From: Myxococcus fulvus
GTDB lineage: Bacteria; Myxococcota; Myxococcia; Myxococcales; Myxococcaceae
Reading direction: 5' to 3'
DNA length: 64,000 nt
NCBI RefSeq assembly: GCF_900111765.1
Contig: NZ_FOIB01000008.1
Location: 372,001 to 436,000 of the forward strand
Shown: positions 23,197 to 31,441 of the stretch, piece after piece
Layout: each line of letters begins with the position of its first letter
Position numbering within the stretch: the first letter of the stretch is position 1
The notes under the pieces: generated by a model
What the model saw: the letters and a program-made list of their open reading frames with translations, nothing else
Database searches by the model: none
What the model was told of the DNA's origin: nothing
Made by a program: the position numbers and the translations under genes

Positions 23197-24423
23197 TCAG
23201 GGCTGGCCGGGCTCCCAGTGTTCGAGCAGCACGTCCGCGCCCGGTGCGAGCAGGGCGCTGGCGGACGGAGGCGGCGCGTTGGGCCGCACGAGCCTGCGTC
23301 GCACGTTGGCGTCCAGGAACCTGCGCGTCAGGTCCGTGGCCGTGGCCCAGCCCCGGGCCACCGCCTGCGCCGTCTCCGACGACACCACTCCTGGCGCCAG
23401 CGTGGCGGCGGCGCCCACGCTGGTGAAGCCCACGTGCCGCATGCCGGGGATGCGAATCATCCACCGATGCGCGCCGCGCAAAGACTCGAGCATCTCGAAG
23501 TCGGGCACCACCACGGCGTCGTCCTCCTGGAACAGGTGCAGCAGGGGGACCTGGACCCGCTCCGGGTGGAAGTCCGGCAGGCCCTTCAACCATTCCTTTC
23601 CGCGCCGGGTCGCGATGCCTCCATCCAGGCTCACCAGCGCGCCCGCCTCGGGATGCGCGAGCGCGAAGAGGAAGGCCGCGCGAGCACCCAGGCTGTGCCC
23701 GACCACGGCGACGCGCGAGGTGTCGATGCGGGCATCCGCGCGGAGGAAGTGCAGCGCGCGCTCCAGCTCCCGCGCCTGCCGTCTCGCGGTGGCGAGCACG
23801 TCGACGAGCGGCCCTGGCGGCTCTGCGCGAGTGGGCGAGGGCGTGGTGGCCACCACGTAGCCGTGGCTCGCCAGGTACTCGGCCAGCACGGCCTGATGGT
23901 GGGCGGAGTGATGACGGCCCTGCGCCACCAGCACGAGCGGGAAGCGTCCCGGCGCGGGCGGCGCGTGGGGCGTGGCCGTCATCGGCGCGTCGAGCCACGC
24001 GGCGGTGCTCTCCTCGGGCACGCCCAGGTCGACGAGTTGCTGCTCGTAGAGGGTGACGGCCTGGGTGGCGCGCGCCTCGTCGCGAGGCGTCTCGGGTTCG
24101 GACTCGAAGCCCATGAGGCCCACGTAGTCGCGATAGTGCAGGCGGGTCGCCGCGTCGCTCTCCCGCGTCGGGTACCAGACCGTGAGCTGGAGCGCCAAGG
24201 GGTCCTCCGGCGTGGCGGGAATGGCTTGCACGCGCAGCCCGACGCTCCAATGCCCCGCCTCCACCGGCCCCCAGATGGGCGGCGGGGTGACGAAGGGTTG
24301 GGGCGGCACGAGCAGGTAGCTGGGCGCGAAGCGGCTCGCGGAGTTGCAGCCGGCGACGAGCACCAGCGCCAGCGCGCCCGCGCGCCACGCCCGCCCGAGA
24401 CCTCCGCGGATGGCGGCCCTCAG
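23197..24423 (-). CDS. Lipoprotein alpha/beta hydrolase (PAF-acetylhydrolase/dienelactone-hydrolase type)
   Basis: About 408 residues. Mature part: nucleophile elbow VVGHSLGARA (Ser in GHSLG), an earlier YVVATTPSPTRAEPPG strand, DGGIATRRG, an EDDAVV acid region and a late GMRHVGFTS His. N-terminal lipobox ALVLVAGC after Arg-rich residues, so exported and lipid-anchored. Between the preceding in-frame stop-free shadow and the lipobox there is no ATG, TTG or usable GTG. The best start is CTG 24423, which overlaps the TGA of the PAP2 gene as CTGA; the only GTG lies inside the signal peptide core. Inference: coupled translation from a rare CTG start. Substrate unknown; the family cleaves short esters or phospholipid acetyl groups. 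Confidence 0.75.
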   Translation of the reverse strand: MRAAIRGGLGRAWRAGALALVLVAGCNSASRFAPSYLLVPPQPFVTPPPIWGPVEAGHWSVGLRVQAIPATPEDPLALQLTVWYPTRESDAATRLHYRDYVGLMGFESEPETPRDEARATQAVTLYEQQLVDLGVPEESTAAWLDAPMTATPHAPPAPGRFPLVLVAQGRHHSAHHQAVLAEYLASHGYVVATTPSPTRAEPPGPLVDVLATARRQARELERALHFLRADARIDTSRVAVVGHSLGARAAFLFALAHPEAGALVSLDGGIATRRGKEWLKGLPDFHPERVQVPLLHLFQEDDAVVVPDFEMLESLRGAHRWMIRIPGMRHVGFTSVGAAATLAPGVVSSETAQAVARGWATATDLTRRFLDANVRRRLVRPNAPPPSASALLAPGADVLLEHWEPGQP

Positions 24424-25337
24424 AAGACGCCCGAGAAGCCAGCCATGCGCGCGCCGGCGACGGGCATCAGCCGGGCGGCGGTAGGGGAGCGACGCGCGGC
24501 GCTGGACTCCACGCCACCGGTGCGGCCGTGCAACAGCAGGGGCACCGCGACGCCGAAGGCCGCGCCCATCACTGCGCCCGTGGCCACGTCGGTGAGGTAG
24601 TGCTTGTCGGCGCCCATGCGCAAGAGCCCCACGGAGGTGGCGAGCGGCAATCCCACGGCCCAGATCCACGCCTGGTTCTCGTAGCCGCGCAGCGCGGCCA
24701 CCGTGCCCGCGGACACCACCAGCGAGAAGGCCAGGTTGGTGTGCCCGCTGTAGAACGACAGGTTGTTGTCGCTGGGCTGGTCGGTGAGGCGCTTCTGGTC
24801 CTCGGGCAGCACGTGGACGAAGGGGCGCTCGCGGCCGACCAGGAACTTCACCGTCTGGTTTGCCAGCGTCGCCAGCATGGCGCTCTCCAGGATGATGGTC
24901 GCGTCCTGCGCGAAGAACCGGTTCGGGCTGTCGGAGCCCCGCCCCACCGCGTACTGCAAACCCATGACACCGGCGGGCAGCACGCCGAAGCCGATGATGT
25001 TGCTCCAATGCGCCGCGCGGTGCCGCGACGCCTCCGTCCTTCCCGCGAGCCCCCGGCCCCAGCGGTCCACGCCGTTGAGCCGGTCCGTCCCGTCCGGAGC
25101 CCGGTCACACCAGCGGCACGTCGCGGGCGCCAGGTCGCTCTTGAAGAGCGCCTCGCTCGAAATCCAGAGCACGGCGGCCGAGCCGGTGATGACGCCGTCG
25201 CGAGCCCAGTCGAACTTCAGCTCGTGCAGACGGGGAGCGTCGCCGGCGGGCTGGGCCAGGGCCGGAGTCAGCGGAAGAAGCGCGAGGATCGCAGTGAGTG
25301 CGAGAATGGGAAAGGACGGGCGCACGGCGCGCAGCAT
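24420..25337 (-). CDS. PAP2-family phosphatase, exported
   Basis: 305 residues with a Sec signal peptide (LTAILALLPLTPALAQ). The three PAP2 motifs are present: KFLVGRERP (K-x6-RP), FYSGHT (P/Y-SGH) and RMGADKHYLTD (R-x5-H-x3-D), with several membrane segments around them. Family members dephosphorylate lipid phosphates (phosphatidate, undecaprenyl pyrophosphate) on the outer face of the inner membrane. The segment ATCRWCDRAPDG, with two Cys, and DRLNGVD near residues 70-95 are found in a periplasmic PAP2 subgroup. Translationally coupled to the hydrolase that follows. Divergent from the thioredoxin-domain gene with 72 nt between starts. On this strand TGTAGTCA, a -10 candidate, lies 35 nt upstream. 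Confidence 0.88.
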   Translation of the reverse strand: MLRAVRPSFPILALTAILALLPLTPALAQPAGDAPRLHELKFDWARDGVITGSAAVLWISSEALFKSDLAPATCRWCDRAPDGTDRLNGVDRWGRGLAGRTEASRHRAAHWSNIIGFGVLPAGVMGLQYAVGRGSDSPNRFFAQDATIILESAMLATLANQTVKFLVGRERPFVHVLPEDQKRLTDQPSDNNLSFYSGHTNLAFSLVVSAGTVAALRGYENQAWIWAVGLPLATSVGLLRMGADKHYLTDVATGAVMGAAFGVAVPLLLHGRTGGVESSAARRSPTAARLMPVAGARMAGFSGVF

Positions 25338-25409
25338 AGGGCGACGCTGGCGCGGCGCGAAGGGTTTGACTACAAGCGTCCGACTCCCATTCGCATCCGA
25401 GGCTTCATC

Positions 25410-27716
25410 GTGAGTACGCACCCCGTCGACCTGACGGCCGAGACCTTCGAACAGATGACTGGCAAGCCAGGGCTGGTCCTGGTGGACTTCTGGGCGGAGT
25501 GGTGTGGCCCCTGCCGCAACTTCGCGCCGACCTATGCCGCCACCGCGGAGAAGCACCCGGACGTCGTGTTCGGCAAGGTGGACACCGAGGCGCAGCAGGA
25601 GCTGTCGGGCCGGTTCCAGATTCAGTCCATCCCCACGCTGATGGCGTTCAAGGATGGCACCGTCGTCCACCGCTCCAGCGGCGCCATGTCGCCGGGCCGG
25701 CTGGACGCGCTGGTCAAGTCGCTCAAGACGCTGGACGTCGCCTACGCGAAGCAGGCCGAGGAGAACAAGAAGCTGACCGAGCAGGGCATCGTCCCGCCCG
25801 GCGTGCACCCCGAGGCGACGTGGGACGAGGGTGACAGCGAATGGGTGTATGGCGCCACGGACCCCAAGGGTCGCAAGCAGGGGCCCTACAAGTACTGGCG
25901 CGCGGACGGCACGCTCTGCAACGAGTGCAGCTTCGAGAACGACAAGCCCCACGGCCCCTTCAAGCGCTTCCACGAGAGCGGTGAGGTCTCCCAGGACGGC
26001 GACTTCGTGAAGGGGGAGCTGCACGGGCCGCGCACCTGGTACGCGTCCGAGAAGTTCACCACGGAGCGCATGCACGAGAACGGGGTCTCCACGCTCGTTC
26101 GCAAGACGGTGATGGTGTACGAGCACGGCCGCGTCACCGGCGTGACGCACTATGACGGCCAGGACCGCCGCGTGGTGCCGTCCACCGGCGAGCCGTACCC
26201 CGACCGTCCCGAGGGAATCCCGCTGGAGGCGGAGCTTCGCGAGGACCTGAACCAGTGGTCCCACGTCGAGCTGAACACCGACGGCGAGCGCCACGGGCTC
26301 GCGCGCTTCTGGCTCCAGGACGGCCAGCTGTTGTGGGAGGGCGAGTTCGTCGAGGGGCAGCGCCACGGCACCTATCGCTCGCTGGCGAAGGACGAGTACC
26401 TGGACCCGCGCGTCAAGTTCGACGAGGGTCGGTACGAGCAGGACGTGGCCTGTGGGAAGTGGACGCTGCTGGACGCGGACCGGCAGGTGGTGTTGACGCG
26501 GGACCTGGGCGTCGCGCAGGCGGAGGCGGAGCTGTCGGCGTCGCCGGTCTTCTCCAACGTGCCCCGGAGCGCGGAGGCCTGGCGTGAGTACGCGGCCACG
26601 TGCGTGGCGGCGCGCAAGCACCGCGAGGCGCTCCTGGCGCTGGCGCGCTCGGTGGCGATGGACCAGCAGGTGGCGCCGTTCCTCGAGCTGATGGAGCGCG
26701 TGGCGCTGCCGAGGACGCCGGACAACGCGAAGGCCACGGCGGGCGAGGCGCTGCAGAACGCGGCGGACTCCAGCTCGGCGCTGGCGGAGACGCTGGTGCG
26801 CGGTGGGGACGCGGGCATGTTGCTGCGGGCCCACGCGGTGCGCCTGGACCAGCTGGACCGGCCGAGGGCGGCGCTGGACTTCGTGAACGCGGCGCTGCTG
26901 GTCGCTCCGGAGCGCACGGCGTTCCTCTTCACCCGAGGCCTGGTCCTGTTGAACATGGGCATGGACTCGCACGCGTTGAAGGACGCGGAGGCGCTGGCGA
27001 AGGCGGAGCCGGGGACGGCCACGTTCCTGGGGACGTACGCGCGAGCGCTGTTCCCGGTGTTCGACTTCTGGCCGGCGAAGGAGAAGCCGGTGTCGACCTA
27101 CGAGGACCTGCCGGAGAAGCCCGCGCAGACGCTCGACGCCATCGTGCGCATCGTCCAGAAGTACGCCACGCGGCTGCAGCTCGTCCGCGCCGCGCTGCTG
27201 GGGCGCTTCAAGCCTGGCGCCGTGCTGCCGTGGATGCCGCCGGACGTGTCCGCCCTGTTGCCGGCGGGGCCGGTGGAGCTGGCCGAGGAGGAGGTGGAGA
27301 TTGGGGAGGACTCGGTCTCCGTCGACGAGACGCTGAGCGTGGCGGGCATGGGCCTGCCGGACCTCATCCGGCTGGCGCGTGGAGACTGGAACGCGCTCAC
27401 GTGGCTGTTGTGGGCCTGTGGGGAGTCGAAGGTGGTGCTGCCGAAGAAGGTGGCGCCTCCGGCGGACTTCGGACAGGCGGCGGGCATGTCGAGCCAGCGT
27501 CACTGGCGGGTGCGGGACCGCAAGGTGACGGGCGGCCGTGGCGCGCAGGCGTCGGGCGCGGCGGGCTTCGAGTTCGCGGGCGTGGAGATCGACGCCCTGC
27601 ACCCGAACCTCCTGGGCATCGCGGAGCAGCACTACGCGGAGATGCAGGCGATGTTCTATTGGCTGACGGACAGCCACAACGTTTCGCCCTGGCAGGACAA
27701 CCTGAGGGGGAGCTGA
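25410..27716 (+). CDS. Thioredoxin domain fused to MORN-type repeats and a TPR-like C-terminus
   Basis: 768 residues, start GTG 25410 with GAGG eight bases upstream. Residues 1-110: thioredoxin fold with WCGPC (Cys32, Cys35) and the cis-Pro in SIPT. Residues ~130-370: repeated G-x-Y/F-x-x-W/F-x-x-x-G segments (GPYKYWRADG, GPFKRFHESG, GLARFWLQDG, GTYRSLAKDE) as in MORN/YwqK-like antitoxin-component repeats. Residues ~375-560: paired helices like TPRs (EAWREYAATCVAARKHREAL). The last ~200 residues are unassigned. No signal peptide, so cytoplasmic. Three bases separate it from the FHA gene; the pair is an operon. Inference: redox-sensitive scaffold; the thioredoxin part is predicted active since both Cys are kept. 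Confidence 0.85.
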   Translation: MSTHPVDLTAETFEQMTGKPGLVLVDFWAEWCGPCRNFAPTYAATAEKHPDVVFGKVDTEAQQELSGRFQIQSIPTLMAFKDGTVVHRSSGAMSPGRLDALVKSLKTLDVAYAKQAEENKKLTEQGIVPPGVHPEATWDEGDSEWVYGATDPKGRKQGPYKYWRADGTLCNECSFENDKPHGPFKRFHESGEVSQDGDFVKGELHGPRTWYASEKFTTERMHENGVSTLVRKTVMVYEHGRVTGVTHYDGQDRRVVPSTGEPYPDRPEGIPLEAELREDLNQWSHVELNTDGERHGLARFWLQDGQLLWEGEFVEGQRHGTYRSLAKDEYLDPRVKFDEGRYEQDVACGKWTLLDADRQVVLTRDLGVAQAEAELSASPVFSNVPRSAEAWREYAATCVAARKHREALLALARSVAMDQQVAPFLELMERVALPRTPDNAKATAGEALQNAADSSSALAETLVRGGDAGMLLRAHAVRLDQLDRPRAALDFVNAALLVAPERTAFLFTRGLVLLNMGMDSHALKDAEALAKAEPGTATFLGTYARALFPVFDFWPAKEKPVSTYEDLPEKPAQTLDAIVRIVQKYATRLQLVRAALLGRFKPGAVLPWMPPDVSALLPAGPVELAEEEVEIGEDSVSVDETLSVAGMGLPDLIRLARGDWNALTWLLWACGESKVVLPKKVAPPADFGQAAGMSSQRHWRVRDRKVTGGRGAQASGAAGFEFAGVEIDALHPNLLGIAEQHYAEMQAMFYWLTDSHNVSPWQDNLRGS

Positions 27717-27719
27717 GTC

Positions 27720-29225
27720 ATGAACCGCACGCCTCGACAGGTCGAGATCGCCGACCCGCTGTGGAAGGCGCTGGAGACGATGAGCCGCGAGATGGGCGTG
27801 GACCGCGATGTCCTCGTCAATCAGGCACTCTTCTCGCTCGCACGGCAGTTCGGGTTCATCCAGCCCACGCAGGTGAGCCTCACCGAGACGGGCAGCGCGC
27901 CGGCCGTGGTGGCCGCGCCTGTGCCCGCGGTGGTTGCGCAGACGCCCGTGGCGACGCCAGTGGTCAGCGCCCCCGTCTCAGTGCCCGCGCCCGCCGCGGC
28001 GCCCGCGGTGACTGCTGCTCCGGCGGCAGCGGAGCCGGTGGCCACACCTCCCACGACGGTGCCTCCGATGAAGGCACCGGCCTCCGCGAAGGTCGCGGAC
28101 GTGGCCAATGAGCCCGCTGAGGTAGAGGCTCCGAAGGGCGCCGAGTCCGAAGCGGTCGCCGAGCGTGTTCGCGAAGTGGTGCGCGCCGTGGACCAGTCGG
28201 TGGAGGTGCAGCCGCCTCCGGCCGTCGCGCTCGCGGACACCGACGAAGAAGAGTCCAAGACCGGGGAGCACGAAGGAACTCCCGGGGCCGACGACGCGGA
28301 GGGTGCCGAGGCGAAGGCCGCCGAGAGCGCCAAGGACTCCGACGATGAGGACGCGGAGGGTTCCGAGGACTCCGAGGACGAGCCCGCCACGGAGAAGGAG
28401 CCCACGGTCGACGAGGCCGAGCTGCGCGAAGCTGTCGCCGCGCGCGTCCGTGACATCGTGGGGGACGTCGACCGCCTGGTCGAGCCCGTCGACGCGAAGC
28501 CCGATGAGGACTCGGACGATGACGAGGACTCGGACGATGATTCCGATGAGGACTCGGACGACGATGAGGACTCGGACGATGATTCCGATGAGGACTCGGA
28601 CGACGACGAGGATTCGGACGACGAGGACGCGGACGAGAAGGACTCGGACGACGATTCCGATGAGGACTCGGACGATGACGAGGACGCGGATGGCGACGCG
28701 GATGAGAAGGACTCCGGCGACGACGATTCCGACGAGGACTCGGACGACGATTCCGATGCAGACGAGGATGCGAAGCCAGCCTCAGGCAAGGCCGCGGTCG
28801 GCAAGGCGGCAGCGGCTTCCTCCGAGCCAGCGTTCGTGGACGAAGACTCCTCCGACCTGGTGACGGAGGCGAAGCCCGAGCCGAAGGCGCCGGCGGGCAA
28901 GCCGGACAAGACCATCATCGTGCAGGCTCCGCCGGAGCTGAAGGTGCACGTGAAGCTCGACGATGGCGAGCCGGTGCTGGTCGCTCGCGAGCGGTTCATC
29001 ATCGGCCGGGGTCCCAGCGCGGACCTGATGGTGAAGTCCGCCAGGGTCTCGCGTGAGCACGCGGTGATTCTGCGCGACGGCGATGAGGTCTTCATCGAGG
29101 ACCTCAAGTCCTCGAACGGCACCTGGTTCGACAACACGCGCATCGCGCGCCGTCAGGTCTCCGATGGCGAGGAGTACCTGCTGGGCGGCATCCGCATCAC
29201 CTTCTCGCTGACGACCGAGTCGTAA
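27720..29225 (+). CDS. Protein with RHH-like N-terminus, acidic Ser-Asp repeats and C-terminal FHA domain
   Basis: 501 residues. Residues 1-50 (RQVEIADPLWKALETMSRE, then DRDVLVNQALFSLARQFGF) look like a ribbon-helix-helix DNA-binding or dimerisation unit. Residues ~60-125 are Ala/Pro/Val rich. Residues ~150-375 are highly acidic, with DEDSDDDEDSDDDS repeats at ~261-300. Residues ~420-495 form an FHA domain: IIGRGPSADLMV, ARVSREHA (the phosphothreonine-binding R and S-x-x-H) and KSSNGTWF. FHA domains bind phosphothreonine, so a Ser/Thr kinase is a likely partner. Cytoplasmic. Follows the thioredoxin-MORN gene by three bases. The acidic region could mimic DNA or bind cations or basic proteins; that is a guess. 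Confidence 0.85.
   Translation: MNRTPRQVEIADPLWKALETMSREMGVDRDVLVNQALFSLARQFGFIQPTQVSLTETGSAPAVVAAPVPAVVAQTPVATPVVSAPVSVPAPAAAPAVTAAPAAAEPVATPPTTVPPMKAPASAKVADVANEPAEVEAPKGAESEAVAERVREVVRAVDQSVEVQPPPAVALADTDEEESKTGEHEGTPGADDAEGAEAKAAESAKDSDDEDAEGSEDSEDEPATEKEPTVDEAELREAVAARVRDIVGDVDRLVEPVDAKPDEDSDDDEDSDDDSDEDSDDDEDSDDDSDEDSDDDEDSDDEDADEKDSDDDSDEDSDDDEDADGDADEKDSGDDDSDEDSDDDSDADEDAKPASGKAAVGKAAAASSEPAFVDEDSSDLVTEAKPEPKAPAGKPDKTIIVQAPPELKVHVKLDDGEPVLVARERFIIGRGPSADLMVKSARVSREHAVILRDGDEVFIEDLKSSNGTWFDNTRIARRQVSDGEEYLLGGIRITFSLTTES
28503..28628 (+). repeat. 42-bp tandem repeats encoding Ser-Asp repeats
   Basis: Unit begins GATGAGGACTCGGACGA and encodes DEDSDDDEDSDDDS. Copies start at 28503, 28545 and 28587, the third degenerating after about 35 bp; looser copies continue to ~28770. 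All in frame (14 codons). Confidence 0.85.
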
Positions 29226-29238
29226 CGCGGACCCTCTC

Positions 29239-29269
29239 CGCCTCCACGGACGTCACGTTCGTGGAGGCG
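29239..29269. terminator. Hairpin between convergent genes
   Basis: CGCCTCCACG (29239-29248) pairs with CGTGGAGGCG (29260-29269), 10 bp perfect, loop 11 nt. 13 nt past the FHA stop; its right arm touches the stop codon of the opposing beta-propeller gene. Confidence 0.65.
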
Positions 29270-30331
29270 TCAGCGGGGAAGGGGCAGCGAGGCGACCCAG
29301 AAGACCTGGGGCAATGCGGCCTCCGGACCGCGAAGGATGCGGTCGCGGAGTCTCGCTTCGGTGACCCAGACCCTCCCCTCGTCGGACACGGTGAGATTCA
29401 CCGGGGACTCCATCCCCGATGCGAGCACCTCCAGGACCTTCGCGCCCCGGGACTTGCCCAGGACGTCGATACGGACGAGCCGCCCATCGCCGCTCTGTAT
29501 CGCGCCCTCGACGAGCAGCAGGCGTCCGTCTGGCGCGAAGCGCATTCCATCCGGATTCTCCAGGCGGCGCGGCAGTGGGACTTCACGGACGCTCGGACCC
29601 TGTCCCCTGGCTCCAGGACGAATCACGAAGAGACGACCTGGCCCGAAGGTGTTGATGGCGAGCGTGCTTCCATCGGGCGCGAGCGCGATTCCCGCTGGCC
29701 CCACCGCGCTCATCCCGGGGCCGCGAGCGCTGAAGCGTGGATCCATCACCCACGTCTCCCACGCCTCGCGGCCGGGCCGGAGGTACAGCACGGCGGCGCG
29801 GTTGCTATCCGTGACATACAGGCCGCCGTCCGGAGCCACTGCGAGGTCATTGCCGAGCGCGCCCGCCGGAAGCGGGATGACCTTGAGCAGCGCGCCAGAG
29901 CGGACGTCGAGCGCGAAGACGCGAGCCCCCCGTCCACCCGCGACGCCTTGGGGTCTCAGCAGTCCCATGGCGTCGGGAGACGTCCCCCACAGCAGGTTTC
30001 GAGGCGCGTCCAGACGGAGGCTCGTCACGGAGAACACCTGCTCGGAGCCCGGAAAGAACTCCGTCCAGTCACCGCCAGCGACACGCCGGAGCACCCGGCC
30101 ATCCGCCACTGAGCCGACATAGAGCGTTCCCTGGTCATCCACGGCGATGCCGTTGGGCACCGTGAAGCCCGAGGGGAGCGACATGCGCTCGAAGCCCCGC
30201 GGGCCGGGCGTGGTGCTCGCGGAGGCGGGTGTCACGGCCCCCGAAGCGGGGGCCTTCGGGTGCGGCGGAGTCGCGGGGGAGGTGGTGAGAAGCAACGTCG
30301 ACAAGACACTCGCGAGCGGCAGTGGGCACAT
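29270..30331 (-). CDS. Exported beta-propeller protein of SMP-30/NHL type
   Basis: 353 residues, ATG 30331. Signal peptide (PLASVLSTLLLTTSPA), then a Pro/Ala linker, then six-blade propeller repeats with the pattern PNGIAVDDQGTLYVGS, GNDLAVAPDGGLYVTDS, PAGIALAPDGSTLAI, PDGMRFAPDGRLLLVE, PVNLTVSDEGRVWVTE. This repeat set is that of SMP-30/gluconolactonase and related proteins; Asn and Asp positions that bind the metal are plausible but not certain. Periplasmic or secreted. Divergent from the LysR regulator at 30440 with 108 nt between starts, so that regulator may control it. Enzyme activity is not certain; it may be only a binding protein. Confidence 0.8.
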   Translation of the reverse strand: MCPLPLASVLSTLLLTTSPATPPHPKAPASGAVTPASASTTPGPRGFERMSLPSGFTVPNGIAVDDQGTLYVGSVADGRVLRRVAGGDWTEFFPGSEQVFSVTSLRLDAPRNLLWGTSPDAMGLLRPQGVAGGRGARVFALDVRSGALLKVIPLPAGALGNDLAVAPDGGLYVTDSNRAAVLYLRPGREAWETWVMDPRFSARGPGMSAVGPAGIALAPDGSTLAINTFGPGRLFVIRPGARGQGPSVREVPLPRRLENPDGMRFAPDGRLLLVEGAIQSGDGRLVRIDVLGKSRGAKVLEVLASGMESPVNLTVSDEGRVWVTEARLRDRILRGPEAALPQVFWVASLPLPR

Positions 30332-30439
30332 GAGATGGACTCCCAAGGGGACGCGCGGTGCATAACCCGCGAGCGACCCGGCATCATCGGGGCGCCGGGC
30401 ACGACACTCGTGCGCGAGACGCAAGAATCGGAGGGAGGC

Positions 30440-31441
30440 ATGGGCGTTGAGCGCTTGGAGCTGAGAGATCGGCTGGAGGACATGCTGGCCTTTTCGGCCG
30501 TGGCGCGCGCGCTGAGCTTCGCGGACGCGGCGCGGGAGCTGCGGGTGAGCGCGTCCACGCTGAGTCGACGGGTCGCTCGGTTGGAGGCCGCGCTCGGCGC
30601 CGCGTTGTTGAGACGCACGACGCGCCGGGTCTCCCTCACGGAGGCGGGCACCCTGTACCTGGAGCGATGTACGGATGTCCTCCAGCGCCTCGAAGAGGCG
30701 GACGCCCTGGTGTCCGGCTTCGGAGGAGCGCCGAGAGGGCGTCTGCGCGTGGCCGTGCCCAATCTCTTCGGGCAGCGTCACATCGCGCCGCTCGTTCCGG
30801 ACTTCATGCGCCGCTATCCGCGCATCACGTTGGAGCTCTCCTTCCAGGACCGCTACGTCAACCTCGTCGAGGAGAAGTTCGATGTGGCCATTCGGATTGG
30901 CGCGCTGCCGGACTCGAGCCTCGTGGCTCGACGATTGGCGACGATTCGTCGATTCCTGGTGGCGGCTCCGCGCTATCCCAGGGGCCGCGAGGCGCTGGCC
31001 CAGCCCGGTGACCTCGCGGCCCACCCGTGTCTCCAGTTCTCCCATTTCCAGGACGGAGAGACGTGGACCCTGGTGCGCGGCGTGGAGCGGACCACCGTGC
31101 GCATCCATCCCGTCTTGCGCACGGACAACGCGGAGGCGCTGCGGCTGGCCGCGCTCGGCGGTTGTGGTGTCTCGGCGCTCGCCACGTTCCTGGTGGATGA
31201 CGACCTGAGGACGGGCCGGCTCATCCGGATCCTGGAGGACTGGGCCCTGCCGGAGGTGGGCCTGTTCGCCGTGCACCCTCCCAGCAGACTGGTGTCGCCC
31301 AAGGCGCGTGTGTTCGTCGACTTCCTCGCGGAGCGACTGGCGGGTGAACCCTGGGAGCGCTCGGGAGCGGTGAGGCCCCGTCGGGCGCGGAAGCAAGGGG
31401 TTGCCGGCGGGGTGTCGCTGCGGCAGCGTGGCGCACAATGA
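30440..31441 (+). CDS. LysR-family transcriptional regulator
   Basis: 333 residues from ATG 30440 with GGAGGG four bases upstream. N-terminal winged helix-turn-helix (~16-75: FSAVARALSFADAARELRVSASTLSRRVARLEA, RRTTRRVSLTEAG), then the periplasmic-binding-like effector domain (~105-305) with the CrgA/YafC subgroup pattern LRVAVPNLFGQRHIAPL and FDVAIRIGALPDSSLVARRL. The C-terminal tail is basic. Typical for LysR proteins it is transcribed away from a neighbour, here the beta-propeller gene; the shared region 30332-30439 is the likely operator. It is coupled by ATGA to the acetyltransferase gene. Confidence 0.92.
   Translation: MGVERLELRDRLEDMLAFSAVARALSFADAARELRVSASTLSRRVARLEAALGAALLRRTTRRVSLTEAGTLYLERCTDVLQRLEEADALVSGFGGAPRGRLRVAVPNLFGQRHIAPLVPDFMRRYPRITLELSFQDRYVNLVEEKFDVAIRIGALPDSSLVARRLATIRRFLVAAPRYPRGREALAQPGDLAAHPCLQFSHFQDGETWTLVRGVERTTVRIHPVLRTDNAEALRLAALGGCGVSALATFLVDDDLRTGRLIRILEDWALPEVGLFAVHPPSRLVSPKARVFVDFLAERLAGEPWERSGAVRPRRARKQGVAGGVSLRQRGAQ

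Noticed and set aside
24528-27677. Very long open frames on both strands around the PAP2 and thioredoxin genes
   Set aside because: Only the parts with family motifs and correct codon bias are real; the long extensions are Arg/Ala/Gly/His-rich shadows caused by high G+C.
28502-28770. Possible CRISPR or VNTR array
   Set aside because: The repeats are contiguous without unique spacers, keep frame and encode the acidic linker of the FHA protein.
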